Shown: positions 1 to 5,811 of the stretch, one piece after another
Layout of the letters: every line of letters starts with the position of its first letter
How positions within the stretch are numbered: position 1 is the first letter of the stretch
Translations under genes and position numbers: made by a program
Assembly: GCA_017630115.1 (NCBI GenBank)
Contig: JAGBVY010000007.1
Coordinates: forward strand, 1-5,838
Direction: 5' to 3'
Length of the DNA stretch: 5,838 nt
From: Tidjanibacter sp.
GTDB taxonomy: Bacteria; Bacteroidota; Bacteroidia; Bacteroidales; Rikenellaceae
Notes under the pieces: generated by a model
The model's database searches: none
Seen by the model: only the letters and a program-made list of their open reading frames with translations
Told to the model about the DNA's origin: nothing

Positions 1-317
1 ACCAAATTTTCGTACCTCAATGAGCGGTAACCGCCGACCATCACATCGTAGTATTTGACCGTGTTCACTTGGTCGCCCGAAAGACCACGACCGTTCTGGG
101 TCGCACGCATCAGGTTGCCCGAACAAGTGCCCCACGCCTCACGCAGAGTGCCATCCTTCTTCGTATAGAAGAAGTGCGCCACACCATTGTGGAGTTTCTC
201 TTTGAGGAGGTCAATCATCTGTGCCTTTACTACGCCCATCGCTGCCGAACCAGTGCGGTTTGCGATTACATTTGCCCTGTGGGCAGTCATTCCGTTTACA
301 ATTACCATCTGTGTCAT
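1..317 (-). CDS. Partial DUF2693/WYL_2-like SH3 beta-barrel protein
   Basis: This is a reading frame on the minus strand starting with ATG at 317-315 and staying open for 105 codons to the window edge, so the C-terminus is missing. The first about 45 residues hold a likely amphipathic helix (VVKAQMIDLLKEKL, 29-42). After it comes a beta-rich segment with HFFYTKKDGTLREAWGT (48-64) and VKYYDVMVGGYRSLRYENL (87-105). This 'YxKKDGxxRxAxGT ... YYDxxxGGxRSxRxENL' pattern matches, from memory, the Bacteroidetes DUF2693 family, later described as a WYL_2 Sm-like SH3 beta-barrel fold. Its biochemical role is unknown to me; family members often sit in accessory or mobile regions. An ATG at codon 4 (308-306) is an alternative start. 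No Shine-Dalgarno sequence precedes either. It is divergent from the regulator at 459 and could share regulation with it. Confidence 0.72.
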   Translation of the reverse strand, partial: MTQMVIVNGMTAHRANVIANRTGSAAMGVVKAQMIDLLKEKLHNGVAHFFYTKKDGTLREAWGTCSGNLMRATQNGRGLSGDQVNTVKYYDVMVGGYRSLRYENL

Positions 318-348
318 ATCTGTAATGCTTTATTGTTTATTTCTGATG

Positions 349-380
349 TAAAATTAGTAATATATTTTCAATTATGCAAA
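349..380 (-). promoter_or_regulatory. Candidate minus-strand promoter for the DUF2693-like gene
   Basis: Read on the minus strand, TTTG (380-377) is followed after 20 bases by TAATTTTA (356-349). This is the Bacteroidetes -33/-7 layout, with the final G of TAnnTTTG replaced by A. It would start transcription near 343, about 25 bases before the ATG at 317. The mismatch and the A+T-rich setting make this a moderate guess. Confidence 0.35.
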
Positions 381-400
381 TTATTGTAATGGTATTTTAC

Positions 401-416
401 TTTAATTTGGATTAAA
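401..416. repeat. Inverted repeat over the -33 element
   Basis: TTTAAT (401-406) and ATTAAA (411-416) are perfect 6-base inverted arms around a TTGG spacer. The repeat covers the TTTG -33 element at 406-409, so a bound dimer would block the promoter of the regulator-helicase operon. It is a candidate operator for the adjacent XRE protein. Short palindromes are common by chance in DNA this rich in A+T. Confidence 0.35.
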
Positions 417-437
417 TTTTCAAATTTATTACCTTTG
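406..437 (+). promoter_or_regulatory. Bacteroidetes-type promoter of the XRE-helicase operon
   Basis: TTTG (406-409) is followed after 20 bases by TACCTTTG (430-437), an exact match to the Bacteroidetes -33 TTTG / -7 TAnnTTTG consensus with normal spacing. Transcription would begin around 442-445. That leaves a leader of about 15 bases before the ATG at 459 and argues against translation starting at the upstream TTG (435), which lies inside the -7 element. No second promoter is obvious before the helicase, so both genes are probably transcribed from here. Confidence 0.68.
413..428. repeat. Inverted repeat between -33 and -7
   Basis: TAAATTT (413-419) and AAATTTA (422-428) are perfect 7-base inverted arms separated by TC. 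They fill the spacer between the -33 and -7 elements, a classic place for a repressor site. The centre lies 12 bases from the centre of the inverted repeat at 401-416. Possible operator; chance is a real alternative given the base composition. Confidence 0.35.
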
Positions 438-453
438 GTGAAAATATATTACC
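427..453. repeat. Direct repeat TATTACC flanking the transcription start
   Basis: TATTACC occurs at 427-433, overlapping the -7 element, and again at 447-453 in the short leader. The period is 20 bases, about two helical turns, so both copies face the same side of the DNA. It may be a regulator-binding site, but seven-base repeats arise by chance. Confidence 0.25.
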
Positions 454-458
454 ACACT

Positions 459-758
459 ATGGAATTACGAGTAGTAGAAATTGCCCACTCCAAGGGAATG
501 ACGATGGCAGACATCGCCAAGCAAATCGGTATCAGCAGAGTGAATTTGAGCAACTCGCTCAACGGCAACCCCACATTGTCCCGCCTGACAGAGGTGGCGA
601 AAATCCTCGGTGTTGAGGTTGCGGAACTCTTCAAGACAACTCCCGCCGAGAAGAGGGTGAGTGGTTATTTGGAGTACGAGGGTCGCATCGTGAAGGTTGA
701 TTCGCTCGATGCGGTCAAGCAGTTCATTGCCGATGTTGAGGCGGTATCGGAGAGTTAG
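459..758 (+). CDS. XRE/Cro-type helix-turn-helix regulator, 99 aa
   Basis: A small DNA-binding protein of the XRE (HTH_3, Cro/CI-like) family, probably a cytoplasmic dimer. The helix-turn-helix fills residues 4-58: TMADIAKQIG (15-24) is the scaffold helix, SRVNLSNSLNG (26-36) holds the recognition helix, and PTLSRLTEVAKILGVEVAELF (38-58) is the typical closing helix pair. Residues 69-94 (GYLEYEGRIVKVDS, then AVKQFIADVE) look like a small beta hairpin plus helix, a tail I associate with Bacteroidetes XRE proteins; no ligand or catalytic motif is visible. The ATG at 459 is preferred to TTG at 435 because the -7 element overlaps that TTG. The gene sits directly before the helicase, 19 bases apart on the same strand. 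Several repeats in its own promoter suggest self-regulation, which is inference. Confidence 0.88.
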   Translation: MELRVVEIAHSKGMTMADIAKQIGISRVNLSNSLNGNPTLSRLTEVAKILGVEVAELFKTTPAEKRVSGYLEYEGRIVKVDSLDAVKQFIADVEAVSES

Positions 759-777
759 AACCAACAAATTAAGGACT

Positions 778-3700
778 ATGGGTATATTCGACCTATTCAA
801 GAGGAACAAGGGAGTTTCGGGTGGTAAGACATCTGAAACCAATGCACCAGAGCAATATCGGAAAGCACTGCAATTCAATCAAGAGTTTGCCGAGTTACTG
901 GGGCGTGATGCCTATATTGCCCGCAGTGATTACAAGCACCTCATTATTCTCTACAAGGACATATATCTGTTCTTTGCCTCGGTGATTGAAGCTCACATTT
1001 TGGAGGAGTATGTGGGTAAAAACGGACTGGACATCACCCAGATAGAGTCGTTCTTGAATCACTACGAGCAGATTCAAGATTTGAGACAAGAATCCCCATC
1101 CATTAAGCAACACAATGCTCATTTTGTAGCAAGTCACATCAGGTCAGAAAAGGAATACCTTGACAACATCCTGAAAGTATGCGACCCCGCCATCTTGCTG
1201 GATGACGAACAAAGAGAGGTAGTGTTATCGGAAGAGGATAACACACTGGTCATTGCTGGTGCTGGTGCTGGCAAGACCACAACAGTTGCAGCGAAGGTCA
1301 GATACTTGGTGGAGAGGAGGGGTATTAAACCAGAACAGATTTTGGTTATCTCGTTCACCAATAAGGCAGTTGAGGAACTACGAGAGAAAATCAACCACAA
1401 CCTCAAAATACCCAGTCCCATAACAACATTCCACTCCATTGGATACTCTGTGTTGAGGCAGGGCGAGACCGAGCAACGAAAGATTGTGGATAATGGATTT
1501 ATGTACAACATCATTAACGAGTACCTCAAATCAAAGGTGTTGCGCAATCCAGAACTCGTTGACAAACTCATCTTGTTCTTTGGGTCATACTTCTCTGCTC
1601 CTTACGAGGGCGATAGTTTGGGTGAGTATTTTCAGTTTGTGGCGGAGGCGGACTTCTCCACCCTCAAAAGCGACTTGCAGGACTATGTTCAGCAGGTTGT
1701 CGATAGGCGTACGCGCCGTGTTCAGACCCTTAACAATGAGGTGTTGCGCTCTATGGAGGAGGTGCAGATTGCAAACTTCCTATACCTCAACCAGATTGAA
1801 TACGAGTATGAACCGATGTATCAGTACCGTATCCTAAATGCCAACAAACCATACACTCCCGACTTCCGAATCAAGCAGGGTGATAAAACCACCTACATCG
1901 AGCACTTCGGCATAACGGAGGATGGTCAGAGTAGTCGTTTCTCGCCAGAGCAACTCGACAAATACAAGTCCATCATCAACCACAAGGTCTCTTTACACCG
2001 CAAGCACAAAACGGACCTCATCTATACATTCTCCCAATACAAAGATGGTCGGGAGATGCTGGAACACCTCTGCGAAATGCTTACTGCCCGTGGATACGAA
2101 CTTAAAGAGAAACCCACGGCTGAAGTTTATAAACGCCTTGTGGATACCGAGGAAAGCAAGTATATCACCCGCCTAACGCAGTTGATATGTACTTTCATCG
2201 GCAACTTCAAGACCCAAGGTCTCAAAGCAGACAAGTTTGAGGACTTCAAGAGTGCGACCAAGAATGTCAGGACCAAACTATTCCTTGACATCTGCGAGGT
2301 GTGCTATTTGGAGTACCACCAAGCATTGAAGGAGCGACACTTCATTGACTTCGAGGATATGATTAACGAGTCTGCCGAACTAATTCGCAAGAAACAGATT
2401 GCCAAAGAGCAACTCGATTACAAGTATATCATCGTCGATGAGTATCAGGATATATCTCGACAGAGATATAACCTCATCAAGGAACTCTCCTCGTTATGCA
2501 ATGCCAAGATTATGGCAGTCGGCGATGATTGGCAGTCCATCTATGCGTTCAGTGGTTCAATCCTTCCGTTGTTTACAAAATTCTGTGAGGAGGTGGGATA
2601 TGGACAAGAGTTGAAGATTACCCGCACCTACCGCAACGCACAAGAGATTATTGACATCGCTGGAACCTTCGTACAGAAGAACAATCAGCAAATCAAGAAG
2701 GAACTTATCTCTCCCAAGCGCATTGATAACCCCGTTATTATTTCTACTTACGGAGAGGATAAGGGTGGTAAAAAGGAGACCCCAAAGGGTGGTGTATTCC
2801 ACAATCTTGGAGAAGCAATAGAGAACGCCATCGGCGAGATTCTGGAATACAATTCAGTTGAGGGCAAGGCAAAAATACCCTCCATACTGCTAATCGGTCG
2901 TTATGGATTTGATGCTCGCAATATGTGCAAAGCAGAACAATTCAACTACAACGAAGAGAACGGTAAGGTCTATTCGGTCAAGTACGACAATAGAGTCAAG
3001 CTTAACTTTATGACCGCTCATAGCTCCAAAGGTCTGACCGCAGAGAATGTGATTATCATCAACGCTAAGGACGAAACTTACGGATTCCCATCAAAGGTGG
3101 ATGATGACCCCGTTTTGAATTTGGTTGTATCGTTTGACAACTCTTACAACTACGCAGAGGAAAGGCGTTTGTTTTATGTTGCCCTGACAAGAACAAAGAA
3201 CCGTGTATTCATAGTAACACCAGACAGTCGCCCATCGGAGTTCATCAAAGAACTTTTGAGTGAACCGCACAATTACCCCAATGTGACTCTGCACGGAGAC
3301 CTCAAAGTGGACCTCAACGCACCAAGAAAGGCAAAGGATTGTTGTCCCATCTGTGGTTACCCAATGCAGTTCAAATACAATAAGAACTATGGATTAAAAC
3401 TCTGGGTCTGCACTAACGACCAAGAGATTTGTGGGTTTATGACCAATGATAAGCGAGGCGGAGACCTATCCATCCACAAGTGCGATTGGTGCAAAGATGG
3501 ATATCTGATTGTTAAGCAGGGTTCAGATGGGTGTTTCTTAGGTTGTACAAACTTCAAGCACGACAGAACTGGATGCGTTCGAGCGTTGAATCCAATCCAA
3601 TATGTGTTCTGGCGTAATGACAAATTTGGCACCAAGGACACATCTGAAAATAAACCCTCTTATTTTACCCCCAAGAGTCGGTCCACATCACCGAAGATGC

Positions 3701-4041
3701 AAAAGACAAGAGTGGTGAGCAGTGTTGGTTCCAGCGTCAACACGACATCCTACAAAGAGACCGTCATCGAAAATGAGGTGTTCAGGGTTATTGTGGACTC
3801 GGAGGGCAATACTCTGACGGATATGACCCTACTTGAACTGTTACGAGTGATGCGCCATAGGGTGGCGGTAGAGAGGGAACTACCTTCATACTACCTATTA
3901 CACAATACCCTCTTGGTGCTTATTGCTACCGACAAACCAACTACTCGTGAGGAACTGATGAGTATTAGTGGATTCGGAATCCGCAAATGGGAAGTGTGGG
4001 GCGAACATATTCTGGCAATAGTATCAAAGTACTTGGAGTAG
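778..4041 (+). CDS. HelD-like SF1A (UvrD-family) helicase with zinc ribbons and HRDC domain, 1087 aa
   Basis: An ATP-driven DNA helicase, presumably 3'-5' and cytoplasmic. Visible SF1A motifs: Q-motif region LDDEQREVV (141-149, Gln145), Walker A GAGAGKT (161-167), Ia ISFTNKAVEEL (191-201), TTFHSIGYSVLR (216-227), Walker B IIVDEYQD (551-558), III GDDWQSIYAFSGS (582-594), IV TRTYRN (615-620), V MTAHSSKGL (745-753) and VI EERRLFYVALTRTK (794-807). DEYQDISxQR and GDDWQSIYxFSG closely resemble E. coli helicase IV (HelD). A possible nuclease-like insert lies at 327-377. The C-terminus adds two cysteine zinc ribbons (855-885, 902-933) and an HRDC domain (about 1011-1087), making it much longer than HelD as I recall it. 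Residues 1-140 are not assigned. The ATG at 778 is chosen because the in-frame ATG at 697 lies deep in the regulator gene; AAGGA at 771-775 is too close to be a standard ribosome site. No frameshift or lost motor residue was seen. Repair, recombination or defence roles are all possible. Confidence 0.92.
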   Translation: MGIFDLFKRNKGVSGGKTSETNAPEQYRKALQFNQEFAELLGRDAYIARSDYKHLIILYKDIYLFFASVIEAHILEEYVGKNGLDITQIESFLNHYEQIQDLRQESPSIKQHNAHFVASHIRSEKEYLDNILKVCDPAILLDDEQREVVLSEEDNTLVIAGAGAGKTTTVAAKVRYLVERRGIKPEQILVISFTNKAVEELREKINHNLKIPSPITTFHSIGYSVLRQGETEQRKIVDNGFMYNIINEYLKSKVLRNPELVDKLILFFGSYFSAPYEGDSLGEYFQFVAEADFSTLKSDLQDYVQQVVDRRTRRVQTLNNEVLRSMEEVQIANFLYLNQIEYEYEPMYQYRILNANKPYTPDFRIKQGDKTTYIEHFGITEDGQSSRFSPEQLDKYKSIINHKVSLHRKHKTDLIYTFSQYKDGREMLEHLCEMLTARGYELKEKPTAEVYKRLVDTEESKYITRLTQLICTFIGNFKTQGLKADKFEDFKSATKNVRTKLFLDICEVCYLEYHQALKERHFIDFEDMINESAELIRKKQIAKEQLDYKYIIVDEYQDISRQRYNLIKELSSLCNAKIMAVGDDWQSIYAFSGSILPLFTKFCEEVGYGQELKITRTYRNAQEIIDIAGTFVQKNNQQIKKELISPKRIDNPVIISTYGEDKGGKKETPKGGVFHNLGEAIENAIGEILEYNSVEGKAKIPSILLIGRYGFDARNMCKAEQFNYNEENGKVYSVKYDNRVKLNFMTAHSSKGLTAENVIIINAKDETYGFPSKVDDDPVLNLVVSFDNSYNYAEERRLFYVALTRTKNRVFIVTPDSRPSEFIKELLSEPHNYPNVTLHGDLKVDLNAPRKAKDCCPICGYPMQFKYNKNYGLKLWVCTNDQEICGFMTNDKRGGDLSIHKCDWCKDGYLIVKQGSDGCFLGCTNFKHDRTGCVRALNPIQYVFWRNDKFGTKDTSENKPSYFTPKSRSTSPKMQKTRVVSSVGSSVNTTSYKETVIENEVFRVIVDSEGNTLTDMTLLELLRVMRHRVAVERELPSYYLLHNTLLVLIATDKPTTREELMSISGFGIRKWEVWGEHILAIVSKYLE
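1756..1908 (+). other. Possible degenerate PD-(D/E)XK-like insert within the helicase
   Basis: Helicase residues 327-377 fall between the early motor motifs and Walker B. They show an upstream acidic pair (Glu327/Glu328), then YTPDFRI (359-365, Asp362), then YIEHFGI (373-379, Glu375). The spacing of Glu, PD and a beta strand with (D/E)xx recalls PD-(D/E)XK nucleases. The usual Lys is replaced by Phe377, so catalysis is doubtful. As I remember, helicase IV relatives carry a similar PDF...IEHFG segment, so this may be a family trait rather than a novelty. Confidence 0.45.
3340..3576 (+). other. Two topoisomerase-type zinc ribbons in the helicase
   Basis: The first ribbon uses Cys855 or Cys856, Cys859, Cys878 and Cys885 (CCPICG ... 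WVCTNDQEICGF). The second uses Cys902, Cys905, Cys923 and Cys933, with Cys919 nearby (CDWC ... FLGCTNFKHDRTGC). The CxxC...FLGC...C pattern is typical of the C4 zinc fingers at the C-terminus of bacterial topoisomerase I, which bind single-stranded DNA. Zinc binding is inferred from the spacing. Confidence 0.75.
3808..4038 (+). other. C-terminal HRDC domain of the helicase
   Basis: Residues 1011-1087 fit the HRDC fold: TLLELLRVMRHRVAVERELPSYY in outline (1017-1039), LLHNTLLVLIA (1040-1050), then the helix-hairpin-like ELMSISGFGIRKWEVWGEHIL (1059-1079). HRDC domains occur at the C-terminus of RecQ and of mycobacterial UvrD2, where they help bind branched or single-stranded DNA. Confidence 0.82.
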
Positions 4042-4079
4042 AAGTCTGGTCAAATAACTCTTTGAATAATCCGAACACA

Positions 4080-4110
4080 GAAACGGCAGTCACTGTGACT
4101 GCCGTTTTAT
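4080..4110 (+). terminator. Intrinsic terminator after the helicase
   Basis: AAACGGCAGTCAC (4081-4093) and GTGACTGCCGTTT (4095-4107) are perfect inverted arms around a single T. The real loop is probably 3-5 bases on a stem of 11 or 12 pairs. TTTTAT follows directly. It lies 39 bases after the helicase stop. In reverse the trailing tract is TTTCTG, so it may also stop read-through from the convergent mutase gene, less efficiently. Confidence 0.85.
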
Positions 4111-4164
4111 GATTCGATGGCAAGGTGTCAACACCCTATGCCACAAACTATTATCATTCGGTGC

Positions 4165-4181
4165 AAAACCCGTTATCGGGT
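4165..4181 (-). terminator. Weak candidate terminator overlapping the glmM stop codon
   Basis: On the minus strand ACCCG (4181-4177) pairs with CGGGT (4172-4168) across the loop ATAA, followed by TTT. The TAA stop codon of the mutase (4175-4173) sits in the loop. The stem has only five pairs, so termination may be weak, with the larger hairpin at 4080-4110 as a backup. Confidence 0.4.
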
Positions 4182-5567
4182 CTTTACAATCTCCGAAATC
4201 TCGTTCATGATGCCCCTCGCAAGGCGGTCGGCCGAGTCCTCATCCCTACTCTCCGAGTAGATGCGGATGATAGGCTCCGTGTTGCTCTTGCGCAGGTGGA
4301 CCCACTCCGTCGGGAAGTCAATCTTCACACCGTCGATGTCGGTTACATTATAGTCCGTATAGCGGTTGAGCATGATGGCCAGCACCCTATCGACATCGAT
4401 GTCGGGCGTAAGCTGAATCTTATTCTTCGAGATGTGGAACTGGGGGTAGGTAGCCTTCAGCTCGCTCACGCGGCAACCCTTATGCGCCAGCAGCGAGAGG
4501 AACAGCGCAACACCCACAAGGGCATCGCGGCCATAGTGCAGCTCGGGGAAAATAACTCCTCCGTTGCCCTCGCCACCAATCACGGCACCCGTCTCCCTCA
4601 TCTTTGCCACAACATTCACCTCGCCCACAGCAGAGGCTGCATAGCTGCCGCCATACCTCTCGGTAACCTCCCTCAGTGCGCGTGTGGAGGAGAGGTTCGA
4701 CACGGTATTGCCACCGCCACGGCGCGAGAGGATGTAGTCGGCACAAGCCACCAGAGTGTACTCCTCGCCAAACATCTCGCCATCCTCGCACACAAGTGCC
4801 AAGCGGTCCACATCGGGGTCGACAACAACACCCAAGTCGGCCTTCTCGCGAGCCACAACGCTGCAAATCTCCGTGAGGTTCTCGGGAATAGGCTCGGGGT
4901 TGTGCGCGAAGTTACCCGTGGGCTCGCAGTTAATCTTCACAACCTCCACACCCAGCCTCTCGAGCAGGGCGGGGATTACGGTGCCACCCACCGAGTTGAC
5001 CGCATCTACAACCACCTTGAACTTGCGCTCACGGATGGCCTCCACATCCACATCGGGCAGTGCCAACACACTCGCGATGTGCTCCTCGTCGAACGAGCAG
5101 CGCTCCACGATGTGGCCAATGTGGTCAATATCAGGATAATTCCACGAGGTATCGTCGGCCCAAGCGAGCACCTTTTTACCCTCGGCGTCGGAGAGGAACT
5201 CACCTGCCGAAGTGAGCAGCTTCAGGGCATTCCACTGTTTGGGGTTGTGGGATGCGGTGAGGATGATACCACCATCGGCTCCGCGGGAGGTCACAGCCAG
5301 CTCGGTGCCGGGGGTGGTGCAGAGGCCCACCGAGATCACATCGACACCACAGCCCAGCAGGGTGCCGATAACCACATCCTCCACCATCTCGCCCGAGAGC
5401 CTTGCGTCGCGCCCCACAACAACCTTCAGCCGTTTGTCGGGGTTAGCCTCGGCCAGAAAGCGCACATAGGCGGTCACAAATTTAACGATGTCGAGGGGTG
5501 TAAGGTTCTCGCCAATGGCTCCACCGATGGTGCCACGGATGCCGGAAATGGATTTAATAAGTGTCAT
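4173..5567 (-). CDS. glmM: Phosphohexomutase, probable phosphoglucosamine mutase, 464 aa
   Basis: An alpha-D-phosphohexomutase, probably converting glucosamine 6-phosphate to glucosamine 1-phosphate for UDP-GlcNAc and hence peptidoglycan and lipopolysaccharide; cytoplasmic and normally a core gene. All four domain signatures are present: active-site loop TASHNP with phosphoserine Ser106, metal loop DPDVDR (250-255), sugar-binding GEGNGG (332-337) and phosphate-binding RKSNTEP (426-432). The start MTLIKSISGIRGT and the length agree with Bacteroidales proteins I remember being annotated GlmM. SNTEP and GEGNGG differ from the SGTEP and E. coli-type loop of classical GlmM, so phosphomannomutase or phosphoglucomutase activity is possible. 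The ATG at 5567-5565 has no Shine-Dalgarno sequence. The gene contains no TTA, CTA or TCA codon and is clearly richer in G+C than the convergent helicase. Confidence 0.93.
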   Translation of the reverse strand: MTLIKSISGIRGTIGGAIGENLTPLDIVKFVTAYVRFLAEANPDKRLKVVVGRDARLSGEMVEDVVIGTLLGCGVDVISVGLCTTPGTELAVTSRGADGGIILTASHNPKQWNALKLLTSAGEFLSDAEGKKVLAWADDTSWNYPDIDHIGHIVERCSFDEEHIASVLALPDVDVEAIRERKFKVVVDAVNSVGGTVIPALLERLGVEVVKINCEPTGNFAHNPEPIPENLTEICSVVAREKADLGVVVDPDVDRLALVCEDGEMFGEEYTLVACADYILSRRGGGNTVSNLSSTRALREVTERYGGSYAASAVGEVNVVAKMRETGAVIGGEGNGGVIFPELHYGRDALVGVALFLSLLAHKGCRVSELKATYPQFHISKNKIQLTPDIDVDRVLAIMLNRYTDYNVTDIDGVKIDFPTEWVHLRKSNTEPIIRIYSESRDEDSADRLARGIMNEISEIVKTR

Positions 5568-5629
5568 AATGGGGTGATTTTGTGCTTATTTTGCCATGGG
5601 CAGCGCCCTTTGCCACCCATTGTCACCCA

Positions 5630-5637
5630 CAAATATA
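5630..5637 (-). promoter_or_regulatory. Candidate -7 element for glmM
   Basis: On the minus strand TATATTTG (5637-5630) fits the Bacteroidetes -7 consensus TAnnTTTG exactly and lies 62 bases upstream of the glmM ATG. No TTTG is found 19-21 bases further upstream, so the -33 half is poor. Transcription would begin near 5624, giving a leader of about 55 bases. Confidence 0.42.
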
Positions 5638-5753
5638 CGAAAATTTTTCGGAAACGAGCCCCACCCCACGCCATTTCGAGGTGGTCAAAACTTTTGAGAG
5701 CTTCTTGAAAAATAGGCACTACACGGAGAAATCGAGCGGAGTGTCGCCGCACC

Positions 5754-5784
5754 ATTGATTTAAAAATATAAATTTCTATATTTG
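5754..5784 (+). promoter_or_regulatory. Bacteroidetes-type promoter reading off the right edge
   Basis: ATTG (5754-5757), with TTG matching the -33 core, is followed after 19 bases by TATATTTG (5777-5784), an exact -7 match. Transcription would start near 5790, just ahead of the ATG at 5812, divergent from glmM. Confidence 0.58.
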
Positions 5785-5811
5785 TGGTGTCTAACGATTT
5801 ATTGTCGTTGG

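Noticed and set aside
69..389. Plus-strand frame of 106 codons opposite the DUF2693-like gene
   Set aside because: The minus-strand frame shows a recognisable family pattern; the plus-strand translation is Cys/His-rich with no motif, and its end runs into the A+T-rich promoter region.
435..458. Upstream TTG start for the XRE regulator, adding eight residues
   Set aside because: The TTG lies inside the -7 promoter element (430-437) and before the predicted transcription start, so it would not be in the mRNA.
697..777. Upstream ATG start for the helicase, adding 27 residues
   Set aside because: It overlaps the regulator's coding sequence by 62 bases in another frame, and the added Arg/Ser-rich residues look like out-of-frame translation. 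The ATG at 778 gives a natural start after the regulator's stop.
4081..4107. The long palindrome as an integration site or operator
   Set aside because: Its place 39 bases after the helicase stop, followed by TTTTAT, is best explained by an intrinsic terminator. No matching copy was seen elsewhere in the window.
4125..5708. A 527-codon open frame on the plus strand opposite glmM
   Set aside because: It is codon-aligned with glmM on the other strand, so it stays open only because glmM lacks TTA, CTA and TCA codons. Its translation is rich in His, Arg and Gly with no recognisable domain, and it has no promoter or ribosome site.
5564..5755. Minus-strand frame of 63 codons upstream of glmM
   Set aside because: It covers the glmM promoter region, overlaps the glmM start by only 4 bases in a different frame, and has no family resemblance. 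The -7 element of glmM lies within it.
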